Assembly: GCA_032622095.1 (NCBI GenBank)
Contig: CP136068.1
Location: 989,607-1,053,606 of the forward strand
Reading direction: 5' to 3'
Origin: Siphonodentalium dalli
Taxonomy: Eukaryota > Mollusca > Scaphopoda > Gadilida > Siphonodentaliidae
Length of the DNA stretch: 64,000 bases
The notes under the pieces are model-generated. The model was given only the letters and a program-made list of their open reading frames with translations. It did not search any database and was not told the DNA's origin. Below are positions 1-11,158 of this stretch, one piece after another (the stretch's first letter is position 1; each line of letters begins with the position of its first letter). The position numbers and the translations under genes are program-made.

Positions 1-1150
1 AAGTTGATTGGAGGAGGGGTGCTTTTCAAAAATGGCAAACACACAGGTAGAGTGATCTCGGCCACAGTATTGTTTCCTTGGTTACATTGTGCACTGCCTG
101 TAGTTTTTGTCAGAAAATGATGTTGTGAGTCCCCCTGCATGCTTTAGAGCATAACTTTGCCGAATGGGAACAGTATGTACCCGGTCCATACTCATTCCCC
201 TCAGTCATTCCATACCCCTTTAGCTGGGAAGGTTGAAATCAACCAGTGATAGGTCGAATACCAACCAAAAACAGAGGCATAGCTATTGGCCTTTTGGAGG
301 TGAAATTCTCCATTAAACATGTTGCCCGCCGCATGGGTTGATGCCAAAAAACCATACGGAATTTAAGACAGTGAAACCAGCAGATTGGCAATATCGCAGA
401 TCGCCCCAGAACTGGAGGGTTACAACGGCTAGACAAGATCGTTATTTAACAAACGCTACATTGCGTAGGAGGACGTCCAGGAGTGGTATGTATCAGCACC
501 ACACATAAGACTGAACTCGTCCCTGTTAATGGGAATCTGAATGTAGGAGCCCAGAACATTTATGAGACCAACTGAAGAGAGCTGTTTATCATCGTGCCAA
601 TGACCACACCATGCTCGGTGGCATGCACTGTCTGATGCAGGACGAATGGAGGAACATTCCAAAGCGTAGAATCGCCCCTATCATCAACAGCATGCTATCC
701 CCGAATTCCCGATGCCAGCATGTTATCAAGCGACACAGTGGCTACACGCAATATTGATTCATTGAATAAAATCTCATTGTTATCTCTTTTGTCATTTTTT
801 AGATCTACCCCACTCCCATTCAATCGATGCTCATTCAGCCATAACACCACGCACATGGCTGTCCTACGCATGTATTGTGTCTCTAGCTCCTATAAACATT
901 TGTGAAAAGTTTCATCAAAATCCACCCAACACCTTCGAAAATATTACATATTATATTAGGGGGAGGGGCTTTCTTTTTTTTATGTGTTTAGATATCATAT
1001 TTTCTTGAATAGAATGAAAACACATACTTATGAACAAAGCAGAAGATACATTCAGTTCCACGCGAATTCGGTCAATGGTGAAAGTTGCACGATGATGTTG
1101 TTTGTCGACTATCGTTGAAATTGACATGTTATGATTGAAATGAAATGAAG
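1..1150. other. Unannotated stretch, no gene recognised
   Basis: Only short ORFs (up to 68 codons) without recognisable domains occur here. No tandem structure or terminal repeat was seen by eye. Confidence 0.4.
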
Positions 1151-1151
1151 T

Positions 1152-1480
1152 CCCTTACCGAGCATGAAGGCTTAATAAGCCTTCAACAAGGATTCGAGTG
1201 CTTATGTCAATCACAATAAGCATTCGCTTAGGACTCGAGTGCTTATATCGATCACAGTAAGCACTCGCTTGGGACTCGAGTGCTTATATCGATCACAGTA
1301 AGCACTCGCTTAGGACTCGAGTGCTTATATCGCTCACAGTAAGCACTCGCTTAGGACTCGAATGCACTCGCTTAGGACTCGAGTGATTAAGATGCAATGC
1401 AGGTATAAGCACTCGATAAGGAATCGAATCCTTGGGTCTCCCACATAAGCACTCTGGAAAATGAGGGCTTGTGGCGAAGG
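1152..1480. repeat. 41-bp tandem repeats in a foldback element
   Basis: The segment opens with CCCTTACCGAGCATGAAGG. It continues with at least four imperfect copies of a 41-bp unit (about 1195-1380) containing GCACTCGCTTAGGACTCGAG and CTTATATCGATCACAG. Each unit holds a CACTCG/CGAGTG inverted pair, so units can fold individually. The segment closes near 1480 with GAGGGCTTGTGGCGAAGG. The same opening motif (reverse-complemented) and the GAGGGCTTGTG motif recur at 7210-7239, so the two loci are related. It is probably a non-autonomous foldback DNA element; the class is not determined. Confidence 0.6.
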
Positions 1481-3030
1481 CTAACATTTTCTGTTAACTA
1501 ATAAAATTTAGACTTCAGCCAGACATATGACTCTAAAATCAGCATTCAAATTAAGGCTTCAATATATTGTTGGCCTCTTAGCCCTCGATGCTCGACTTAG
1601 AATATTTCAATACAAAACTGTTCTGAATCTGAAGCTGCAAATTAACCAAGTCCAACATGGAGAAATATATGGAAAAATTAATAATTATTTGGCAAATTTG
1701 TAGTTTTAACAATTTGTTTGGCAATATACATTTGAAAATATTCAGAATTTATCAAGCTTTCACATGGTGTAAATATTGTGGTTTAATCCGAATTTTAATA
1801 AATTTAAATTAATTAAATAATTAATACAATTAATAATTTTTCAACTTGTAGGACCCCATATGGAAATTTCATATAGGAACCTATAGGAATCATTATGGAA
1901 ATGACGATTCACATTTGGAAAATTATAGGACCGTATTTCCTATAGGAAAATTGCCATGGATAAGGACATTTTGAGACAACCTATAGCAATACATAATTTT
2001 ATAGGAGATTTTGCAATTTTCTCAAGATCTCTATATTTTTCTCAAGATATGTTGGCCTACTGATAATTCAGAACAGCTATATAAGTCTATATCATCCAAG
2101 GTACCAATTGAGAAAAATCAAAGCCCAAGGGGGAGGGTGCAATTTGGGGGTTTGGTGCAAGGGAGGAAATGTAGTTGGAAATTCCAAGGTGAACACCCTC
2201 TTGCCCAATGGAGACCCTCTAGCCACATCCCTGTATAAGTCTGATTCATCTCATTGCCAGTAATAAATCACTTTAACATTGTAATCAATCCTACTATTTA
2301 ATTGGGACAACTGCTTTACTCTGTGTCTATGAGTACCTGTTATGTAATCACCCTGACTTGCCCTCAATGCAAATTGAGACCAGATGGAATTTTCTCAGAT
2401 TTCACAAACTTTGGATAGCTCACAATGGGAAGTCATATAGTTTATATTGGTTTTCTTTATGTCACATGCAGGATTATTTACTGATAGTTTAAATTCAGGT
2501 GAGCATTTATTTTATCAAATTATAACATAGGATGATGTTTATATTTATACTTTATTCGTAATTTAAGTATTATAAATCACTGGCAATTTAATTTATAGTT
2601 AATAACATTTTAAATTGACAGGTCTCCAAAAAATATGAAATTTTGCCTGGCAGATACAGGTCAGTTAATTGTCAGCATTACAATTTGCATGGAGTTACAA
2701 AAATAATGTTGGGGTCAGCAAAGAAAATAATGATACCATCTATTTAACTGTTATTTTAAAAATTCAGCATTAAATAGATGCATGGTATCATAATTTTACT
2801 GTGACTTTAAAATAACTGCTCAATTTTGTGCATTGATTTTTAAACTGACAATCTCCATCTGTTGACAATTAACTGCATGCATTGATATTTGGGTAAATAC
2901 TAAAAAGGTTGTGTGGACTTCTGGTGTTTTATGAATTTTCAGTGTAGATAATCTATTTATTATTCATAATTAATTAATTATTAGTATATGGTAATATCAA
3001 TTTCAGAGGAATATAATGTTGGCATATTGA
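1481..3030. other. AT-rich non-coding stretch with a weak inverted repeat
   Basis: There is no coding signal. At 1850-1990 there are several variants of CCTATAGGA / TATAGGAACC, which recur near 5915-5985. Around 2652-2878 there is an imperfect inverted repeat: GTCAGTTAATTGTCAG pairs with TTGACAATTAACTG, and GATACCATCTATTTAA pairs with TTAAATAGATGCATGGTATC. This could be a decayed MITE. Confidence 0.35.
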
Positions 3031-3173
3031 ACAAGACAGTCAAAGACTGTGGGGTCGCTCACCAGACTGCAAAGACTGATGAGACTGGGACTCTGGAGAC
3101 CACAATAGTCAGAACTTTTCATAAGCACTTTGAAAAAAGTAGATCTAAACACGATATGTGGCTAGAGAGGCTT

Positions 3174-3239
3174 CAGTAGTGTACAGTGGGTAATTTCAAG
3201 GTGAATATCCACCATGAAATTGCCCACTGTTCACTACTG
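3174..3239. repeat. 66-bp hairpin insertion
   Basis: Arms 3174-3203 and 3210-3239 are 30 bp each with about three mismatches around a 6-nt centre. The hairpin is absent from the sister copy at about 12020-12035, where CTAGAG runs directly into ATCCCCCC. It therefore looks like an insertion in copy 1 rather than part of the repeat. Confidence 0.65.
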
Positions 3240-4498
3240 ATCACCCCCCTCCTCCAGCTCAACAAGTCCCCTCCCGACCGGGCTCCAGACTCCCCAAGTC
3301 TTGGGTTAGAATTTCACAACCGACATCTCAAACTTTCTCAATTTTTGGAAATTTCCAATCTCACTAGCACCTTTTTATAAAACCATTTAGACATGTTTGA
3401 AGCCCATTTATCCATGGACCCAAAACACCATACATGTATGTCAGATTAATCAGTTAGGTAGTTCCAAGGAAGATGTTTTAATGAATTTGGTATTTCAATG
3501 ATTTTTTAAACACAAAATTGTTAACTCCCCATAGCCCCCGTCATTTCTTAACAGGTTGACCTGATGTTAACAAATCTGAATATCAGTCACTAAAGGATCA
3601 TCCATACTATATGTAAGCTAAATAGTCCAACCTCTCTTGAGAAGACAATTTAAGAATGACTATAGAGACATACAGTTATGTCCCTGGTCCCACCCTATTT
3701 AACCTAGTGACCACATCTGAATAAATTTCAATACCAGACACCAAAGAACCCTTCATACTAAATATCAGCAAAATAGACCTGTTAACATTTGTGGCGATTT
3801 CGGTCGAACAGTTTAACACGAAGTAGGAAAATGTGGACTGTTACTGGTTGAAAAATCAAATCTACAGCCTCATTGCCTCCACCCAGGCAGCTTAGAAATC
3901 AATAGGAATCTATATATTATTATACCAGTATCAAACAGCATACATACATGTAGGGTGGGTGGTTGAGAGTTAAATCTCTTATCTCTGCCCTTATTTGAAC
4001 AAATGTGAATCCCCATCTATGAGATCTATTCATCTAGAAATTTCAAACAGTAGATTTTAAGAGTTGAAGAAAACTGATTTTCCTCAAAAGTTTCCTAAAA
4101 ATGACCTCACATGTACAAATCTGAACCCCACTCACCAAAGGACCCTCCATACCAAAAGCTAAATAGGCCTGATGGTTTCTGAAGAATTACTATGGAGGGA
4201 AAGAGTTATGGCCCTGGCTTCTCACCTATATGACCTGATGAACTCATTTGAACAAATCTGAATATGAGTCAAAATATATAAACCATTTCGGTCTTTAATA
4301 TGTATGTGGAGAAGAACAAAATTGATGGACGGATGGAAACATTCCAACAGAGGGATGGACGGGAGGACATACTGACAGACAAATTCAATCCAATATACCC
4401 CCCCCCCAAGTTTTCTTTGCAAATCAGGGTATAATGAGTACAACTGGATAGGTGGTGGTTAAGAATATAATAGTGGAACAGCCAAGCCTGAATATAGT

Positions 4499-4915
4499 GT
4501 CTGACTTTTGCAGAATGAGGTCACTAAAGGGTGAATTTAGTGCTGCAATCCTGTAAGGTGGGCTAGCATCACCAAATTCACCCTCTGTGGACCTCATTAT
4601 GCTTAGGCCTCAACTGCCATGGGAGACATAGGAACAGATTGAAGTTGTCCAGTTAATTGGTGATGTGCACCCATTGGGCACTTCAATTATCAATTTTATC
4701 TTCTGACAGCAAGTTAGGGAATATAGAAACTGAACAGAAGGGAAAAAGTAAGTAGAAATGTCAATTTAAGACCTGTATACTTCCCTGAAGATGAGGCCTA
4801 AGCAGAATGAGGTCCCTGGAGAGTGTATTTGGTGATGCTAGCCTACTGTGCAGAGTAGCATCACTAAATTCACCCTCTGTGGACCTCATTCTGCAAATGT
4901 CAGACATACAGCATT
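4499..4915. mobile_element. MITE with nested hairpins (TGCAGAATGAGGTC family), copy 1
   Basis: The outer ends pair: TGTCTGACTTTTGCAG at the left with CTGCAAATGTCAGACA at the right, continuing into GAATGAGGTC / GACCTCATTC and GGGTGAATTTAGTG / CACTAAATTCACCC. The element holds two such palindromes head to tail (4511-4597 and 4803-4897), each about 90 bp. A related copy is at 7561-7906. It is non-coding; superfamily not determined. Confidence 0.65.
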
Positions 4916-5103
4916 TTGTTTTGATATGATATGTTAATGATACACACAGAACATGACTGTTTACACCTAGCTGTCAGCCAGCTAGATAACATCTGAATTG
5001 ATGACTGTTATTAACTCTTTCTGTCTGGGCTAATACCATACTTTATGGATGTTACAAGGTGTCAGTTTTTCTTGACTGCAGTGGGTGCAGGGCGGCGCAG
5101 ATT

Positions 5104-5172
5104 GGGGGGGGGGGGTGGTAGTGGGGACAGGGGTGTAGAGGGGTGAGGAGGGAAAGGGGTGGAATGGGGTGT
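5104..5172 (+). repeat. G-rich tract with many G-runs
   Basis: A run of ten or more G is followed by repeated GGGG / GGG blocks separated by one to five bases. This is compatible with G-quadruplex formation on the + strand. It is part of the 3031-5781 repeat; a less G-rich equivalent is at 13358-13395. Confidence 0.5.
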
Positions 5173-5781
5173 TTTGTGTCTAAAAAAATACAAAAAATCA
5201 GGAGGTAAAATGAAAAAAAAAAATTTGTATTGGTTCATTTTGAATTGTGATTTTTTTTTTTTTTTTTAAAGTTATGTTCCTGACACGGCCCCTATTTGAC
5301 ACACTGACCCCATTTGAACAAATCTGAACCCCAGTCACACAAGGACCCACCATACAAAATATTAGCTAAATCGGCCTGATGATTCTGGAGAAGAAGTCAT
5401 TCTAATAATTACTAGGGAGAATAGAGTTATGTCCCTGATTCTGCCCCTATTTGACCCAGTGACCCCATTTGAACAAATCTGACCCCCAGTCACTCAAGGA
5501 CCTTCCATACCAAATATAAGCTAAATAGGCCTGATTGTTCTTGAAAAGAAGTTGTTTTAAGAATTACTATGGCAGGAAAGAGTTATGGCCCTAGCTTCGC
5601 AACTATTTGACTCAGTGACCTTATTTTAACAAATCTGAGTCTGAGTCAAGCAGGGAACATCCACACCAAATATGAACTCATTTGGCCTTATGATACTGGA
5701 GAAGAAGATGATTGTTGACGGACGGACGGACGACGAGTGATGACTATAGCTCCACTGGAGACTTCGTCTCAGGTGAGCTAA

Positions 5782-6830
5782 CAAGTACATTATACACGTC
5801 TTGTTTGAAACTATGGTAATTGAAATGCAGGGGAGCCAATGGGTTCCAAAACTGGTAATATAGAGCGTTCTTAATCACGTGATTGGATACGGGACGCACG
5901 GCCATGTTGGATGTATATCCTATAGGAGCATATTGTTATAGGAACCTATATGAAACCATATTGCTGGTCCAATGATTTCCTATTTAACAAGAAAATGACA
6001 GCAAAGGGCATTAATGCAAAAAGTAAGTTAAATTAGCATTATAAAAGTAGCATTATATTATAAATTGGATATCTTATTTTCTTATTATTTGAACCATTTC
6101 CTTCCAGTTAATACACACATTTAGAATATCTAATCAGCTATCTAATCTCAATTTTGGATATGCCTGCATAATGATATCATAAACTGATTATCACTCAAAG
6201 GTTGGTTTATCAGATGTTAATTCCACAAAAAACATCACCAATATCATTTTTTGGGCATTTTACTAGTTCAATGCTAGCTAAAAATATTAATATTCAGTCC
6301 AATACAATTTTGATAAATTTACAAACAACTGTATCATTCACATAAGTCATAACTCATTTTCTGAAACATAATAATATCATTTCAGTTATTTCTGATGTAA
6401 ACATAATTTAAAATTTGTTTACTATTTATCATTTCAGAATTTGAAAATGACTCCCAGAAAAGAAGACTGAGACTGCATGCATCGCCAGTGGAATTGACAT
6501 ATATCCTAAACAATTTATTAGCTAGGGGCGACCAACACGGAACCTGAGAGTACAGAAATCAAATTGCATTAAACATGGACATGATAGTGACAGCTAACAT
6601 AAATTCTTGATATACATATATATACTAAAAATTGTTCATTTCACAAATATAAAATTGTTATCACTTCATAATTGTTTTGTTATTTCTAGCATCTCCAGAA
6701 TGGATATCCAATTTTGACGACACCATCCATATTCCCATGCATCCTGCATAGAGTTATCCCTCATTTCCATGCAGTATAGGTAACTCTATGAAAACAGGCC
6801 ATCATTTCACCATAATCTTTAGCATTCGGG
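5782..6830. other. AT-rich non-coding stretch
   Basis: No gene recognised. CCTATAGGA-type words at 5915-5985 echo those at 1850-1990, so both may belong to one older element interrupted by the 3031-5781 repeat. Confidence 0.35.
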
Positions 6831-7239
6831 GACCAATTTAAGGATTCGAGACATGGTTCGTAAGGCTTCATTTAAGCCTTCATCATTTGCATATAAGGCT
6901 TCGAAGCCTTAAATATAAGCCTTCGAAGCCTTATATGCAAATTATGAAGTCTTATTTAGCCTTCGAGTGCTAACGGGAACCAACAAACCTTCAATAGGGC
7001 CGACTTATTTAAATGAGCTAAACCCTCGAAGGCTTAATAAGCCTTCGAGTGCTTATGGGAGTACTTAGCTCATTTAAATAAGTCGGCCCTATTGAGGGCT
7101 AAATTCTATTTCGAGTGCTTATTTTGCCTGTAACTGGCCCATTGCATTAATTGAGATAAGGATTCATTTAAGGATTCATTTGTAAGCATTCAAATCCTTC
7201 CTGAATGCTTACCGAGGGCTTGTGATTTCGGTAAGGGGT
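6830..7239. repeat. Foldback element with two strong palindromes
   Basis: Two hairpins are visible. Arms 6885-6911 and 6917-6942 share ATTTGCATATAAGGCTTCGA with one mismatch beyond it. Arms 6992-7021 and 7065-7094 are 30 bp and perfect (they contain GGGCCGACTTATTTAAATGA). The right end reads GAGGGCTTGTGATTTCGGTAAGGG; the reverse complement of its last ten bases, CCCTTACCGA, opens the element at 1152. It shares the AAGCCTTCGAGTGCTTA vocabulary with that locus. Confidence 0.65.
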
Positions 7240-7560
7240 AATATAGGCCTAATGGTTAGTTGCACTCTCGACAACATATATAACTATTTATAATTACCCC
7301 ACCAAACATAAGCCTTATGCATGTGAATATTATTTGGTGGGAATCTATAAAGTGATTTTGACAAGAATTGTTTTAAACGCTACATGCAGAAACCCCTATG
7401 TGATTGTTTTAGCTTTGGTTCTTTAATTACGCTTGCGTATGATCATATTAATGCTATTAGAAACCATTACTAAATTATATAAAATAGTATAAGTATAGAG
7501 TGGTCCTTGTGAAGTCTGAACCGCAGAAAATTATGAATGATGACAATCACACCGTTGACT

Positions 7561-7906
7561 TGGACATCTGCAGAATGAGGTCCCCCAGAGGGTGAATTTA
7601 GTGATGCTACCCCGCACAGCAGATTAGAATCACTAAATTTCCCCTCTTTAGAAAGATTCTTTTTCTTTTTCAGTTTATTTTCTCTATATCCCCAAATTGG
7701 CAGATGACACAATGCATAATCGAGGTGCCCAATGGATGCACGTCACCATCTGGTAATTTAATGTGTCTTGATCTCTCATAGCAGATGAGGCCATGCAGAA
7801 TGGTATCCTGAGAGGGTGAATTTGGTGATGCTAGCCCACTGTGGGTGGGGGGGTGAGGTAGTGTCACTAAATTCACCATCTGGGAACCTCATTCTGCAAA
7901 TGTCCA
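7561..7906. mobile_element. MITE with nested hairpins (TGCAGAATGAGGTC family), copy 2
   Basis: TGGACATCTGCAGAATGAGG at the left pairs with CCTCATTCTGCAAATGTCCA at the right. The inner arms contain GGGTGAATTTAGTGATGCTA and its complement. The design matches 4499-4915: two roughly 90-bp palindromes within one outer inverted repeat. Confidence 0.65.
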
Positions 7907-7959
7907 GCACCATATTTTGAGGCCTGGACGTGTGGATATGTCTAGCTAAGAATCTGAAC

Positions 7960-8440
7960 CAACATAACTAGCTTCTTATCTTGAATCGCTGCCAATACAA
8001 GCAATGACTGTAAACTACTGCCCGGATTCTTCAAACTTTCCTACTCAGTATGTTAACTTCTCAGACCGCTAGCCTTGTCAGGATTAGATGGAGTCCTCAC
8101 CAATATTACTCTTCCATTTGTTCTCGCTGATACGTTTTGCCACATAACTAGCTTTTAATCTTGAATCGGGCCATCGCAAGCAATTCTTCATCCTTTCTGG
8201 TTGCTCCTCCTCCAGTATGTTAACTTCTCAGACCGCTAGCCTTGTCAGGATTAGATGGAATCCTCACCAATATTACTATTCCAATCGTTCACTCCGATAC
8301 GTAACTGAGTCATATTTTGATGATTTTCTAAGAACTACAATAATTGGCTTATTATCTTCGTTCGTTTATCTACTACATGGCTTCTTTACACCTACTCCTA
8401 AATCTTACCTCCGACCACTAGCCATATCAGGATTAGATGG
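7960..8440 (+). repeat. Three direct repeats of about 175 bp
   Basis: Units at about 7965-8131 and 8145-8305 share CATAACTAGCTT, TCTTGAATCG, GTATGTTAACTTCTCAGACC, GCTAGCCTTGTCAGGATTAG and CCTCACCAATATTACT. A diverged third copy near 8400-8450 keeps CACTAGCCATATCAGGATTA. It lies downstream (3' side) of the minus-strand gene at 8607-9554 and is non-coding as far as can be seen. Confidence 0.6.
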
Positions 8441-8606
8441 AATGATGAACAATTCCGTTCATTCACTAGTACATGTACATGTACATACTTCCGTCCAATT
8501 AAAAAACTTTTTTTCATATCCTGGATTATCTGCATGGTATGCTGTCTAATAATTTTTCTCCAAAGCCTAATAGAGCAGATCGATAGTCAATCAACCTGCA
8601 AAGAAC

Positions 8607-9554
8607 TTATACAGATTTTGGAGGCTCCATCACTAGCTTACGATTGGCCAATACCTCCCAATCGCGGACTCTTCTCACACATAACTCGGTAGTAGAACTC
8701 ACAGCTTTTTCGAGAGCGATCTTCCACTCCTCAACAAGGGCCTGAACGAATTTTTTATCATCAGGTGTATATCTCTTATAATACTGTTCATGTATGGTGA
8801 ACAAAACTGCCGGGGTGACATAGTTTACTCCCCTGAGTTCACGTTCAGTCCTGGATGCCACCATATCTATTATACTTTCTTGCGCATATTCATTCAGCAT
8901 GTTCGCACCCCGCTTATACTCTGGGTGATGCGGGTTGTTCTCATAGTGTGACTCCAGTGATTCTTTCCAAGCCTCATCTTCAGCATCATTTAACTGACGA
9001 TAGGCGCCAGTCTTACCAAACATAACTCCGTAGCCGAGAGCCTCAGGAATACCGTACTTACTAAGGTCATGAATTTTAGCTAAACGTTGCATATTTTGTG
9101 GCAGATTAACCTTCGCGACATTAGCTACTAATGCGTAAACCCAAATAATCCACATTCGGTGTGAAGCAGTTGTTGAATAATGTTTGTGTACGTTGTTCCT
9201 AATTAATATCTCATAAATTTTGTCTATTAATTTAGAATCACGAGTTTCTTCTAAAGGAAATTTTTTTTCTAACATTTGCAATTGTTCCAGACATCTTTGG
9301 CCTTCCTGACCTGGGACAGGTGGTATATCTTTGAAAGTTCCGCTAACCCATTTCTCTTGAATCATCTTCAACGCTGCCACAGTGGCTGGTTTATCATCTC
9401 GAATCGCTTTGAGGTCATCCTTCGACAAATCGTCTAGTGTTGGGCAAACAACCCCTGCCATCATTGAAGGTTTATCTTCTCCAACTTGGAATCTGCCCAG
9501 ACTCGATTGCTGTGATCCTGGAAGTGAAATATTACAATATATTACACTATACAT
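8607..9554 (-). CDS. DUF5662-like HD-motif protein, probable terminal exon
   Basis: This is a 315-codon open frame, far longer than any other non-transposon ORF here. Residues 162-166 read HDLSK, followed by W197 and HYENNPHHPEY (203-213). An HD dyad followed by W, HY and HHPEY is what I associate with DUF5662, a poorly characterised family I recall from bacteria, giant viruses and some invertebrates. A metal-dependent hydrolase-like role is inference, and the substrate is unknown. The first 12 or so codons are AT-rich and run into TTTCACTTCCAG on the minus strand. An intron acceptor (AG at 9518-9519) is therefore likely, with the true coding exon beginning at 9517 and earlier exons further right. 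An internal start (two Met codons, the first at 9462-9464) is an alternative. The frame ends at a TAA at 8607-9. I could not identify the upstream exons. It may instead be a virus-derived gene. Confidence 0.6.
   Translation of the reverse strand: MYSVIYCNISLPGSQQSSLGRFQVGEDKPSMMAGVVCPTLDDLSKDDLKAIRDDKPATVAALKMIQEKWVSGTFKDIPPVPGQEGQRCLEQLQMLEKKFPLEETRDSKLIDKIYEILIRNNVHKHYSTTASHRMWIIWVYALVANVAKVNLPQNMQRLAKIHDLSKYGIPEALGYGVMFGKTGAYRQLNDAEDEAWKESLESHYENNPHHPEYKRGANMLNEYAQESIIDMVASRTERELRGVNYVTPAVLFTIHEQYYKRYTPDDKKFVQALVEEWKIALEKAVSSTTELCVRRVRDWEVLANRKLVMEPPKSV
9518..9535 (-). promoter_or_regulatory. Putative splice acceptor of the DUF5662-like gene
   Basis: Read on the minus strand: a pyrimidine-rich TTTCACTTCCAG immediately before GATCACAGC, where codon usage changes from AT-rich to ordinary coding. 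The AG is at 9519-9518. Confidence 0.45.
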
Positions 9555-9601
9555 TGCAATAAGTTACAATAATCCATACTAGACCACTCATCAGCAGATA
9601 C

Positions 9602-10089
9602 TTAAAGGTACTCAACCCGATAAAACTCCTCTCAATTACTATTTCAATGGCTTCGGGGGTCAAAAATATTTGATTCGAGTCGAGGAAGTCACCCATCAAA
9701 GCTCAGATTTGTTAGATATCGATTTTAGAAATCTATTATTTTTCATTATCGGGAATTCTTTCTGGCCCAGAAGATAGTAAAAAATTCGTTATTATTACCC
9801 ACTTGATTATAGAGTTATCCATCCTTGTCTGTTTGAATAGAATTTTGGCGTAAAATCTCGAGCATGTTACCAAATTGACGGCAGTTATAAGTACTCATCT
9901 CGAGAACATAAGAATTTTCAAAAATCAATATCTAATGACTCTGAGCTTTGTTTGATGGGTTCCTCGACTCGAATCAAATATTTTTTACCCCCAAAGCCAA
10001 AGAAATAGTAATATAGGACCCTCTGATCGGATTGTTGTTGTTGGAATCTGTTGAGATGGGGACCCTCTTTACGGGTTGAGTACCTTTAA
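9602..10089. mobile_element. TTAA-flanked MITE (AGGTACTCAACCC family), copy 1
   Basis: It starts TTAAAGGTACTCAACCCGAT and ends GGGTTGAGTACCTTTAA, giving perfect terminal inverted repeats including the TTAA target. The inverted repeat extends imperfectly inward (ATTTGATTCGAGTCGAGGAA left, TTCCTCGACTCGAATCAAAT right). A near-identical copy is at 48369-48857 and a decayed one near 49673-50090. TTAA targets are the hallmark of piggyBac-type elements; membership is inferred from the target only. It sits in or next to the presumed intron of the 8607-9554 gene. Confidence 0.75.
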
Positions 10090-11158
10090 ACAATTGAAAA
10101 TTATTTTCTTATATTGCCATTCGATTCATGTACTATTATTTGATTCTCTAAAAGTGTTCAAGGTGTGCTACTAGTATCATTCCACCTTAATGTGCTATCA
10201 TTCACCCTGTCCTATTATTAGGCACCCAGGAGTACATGTACATGTATGTCTATAGTCAGTACTAACGGGATCCAAATAAATGTACCGCTACGTTTATTAT
10301 TTTTTACAAAATTATCTCACCCCTATGGCGCTTATTTGGATCGATGACCCCTATTTTGGAGGTCTCAAAATTGACACAAATGTAAAAATCTTTTATTTTT
10401 TCATTGTTTCAGCTGCTGAACTGCTTGGGCACACATAACAAGTCATTGTTTTATGTATGGACATTTACAGAAGTCCCACCGGCTGACATGTCATGCAGCT
10501 CAAATTTTATGATAGGAAGGCCATGAAACCCTTCTTTGAGAATTGAATGAAAACAGTGAGCATTGGAGGTGAATATTGTTTAAAGTTTTGTGAATTGGAT
10601 ATTGTATCATGTACATACAGGTACATTTAATTAACACATTTTGCTATTATGTTTGGGATAGCTACCTTAATGCCCTAAATAATCGACTCCTTAACCATAG
10701 CAGAATTATGGGTAATTTTTCAGGATTTAGTCGGAAAGCTCTCCCTGAGGGCATTACTATACTGCAAGAGAGTTAACTCTAAATACTTGTTTATTTCAAG
10801 AGTCAAATACCAGTATTAGGACTTAATTTCTTCTGTTCAATATACCCGATAGACCGTAACTGGTACTGAAAATAGGAGTGTTATGAGAAACATCCAGGGC
10901 CTTAAGATTTCCTACCCCTACTTTTGTTCCGCCCCTGTACTCTTAATATTTTGATAGTTTCCACTCCCTAATGTTATCCCCCCCTTCTTGTATTTTATCC
11001 CGAGAGTATATGTCCTTCAATAACAATAGGTTTCTTTCATCAATGAAATAATTTTTATGTTGTTTTCATCACGTCCATCTGAAATGAGCACAAATAGTGG
11101 CAATCCATCATACATGTCTTTAATAATAATATAGTTTGAAGATGTAATCAGAGTTCCA
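10090..11158. other. Non-coding stretch, nothing recognised
   Basis: It is likely intron or intergenic sequence upstream of the minus-strand DUF5662-like exon. No exon with a convincing frame and splice signals could be picked out by eye. Confidence 0.35.

Larger units (their letters stand above)
3031..5781 (+). mobile_element. Interspersed repeat, copy 1 (ACAAGACAGTC...CAGGTGAGCTAA)
   Basis: It begins ACAAGACAGTCAAAGACTGT and ends with a GACGGACGGACG microsatellite, the short hairpin GAGACTTCGTCTC and CAGGTGAGCTAA. The interior carries degenerate repeats of roughly 120-130 bp built on phrases such as GAGTTATGTCCCTGG, CCATTTGAACAAATCTGA and CCAAATATAAGCTAAAT. A second copy with the same start, interior phrases and end lies at 11891-13980 on the same strand, and the start recurs inverted near 45490-45586. 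Tandem core, microsatellite and terminal hairpin resemble pearl / Helentron-type non-autonomous elements (inference). There is no coding capacity. A 415-bp MITE (4499-4915) and a 66-bp hairpin (3174-3239) are nested inside. Confidence 0.65.
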
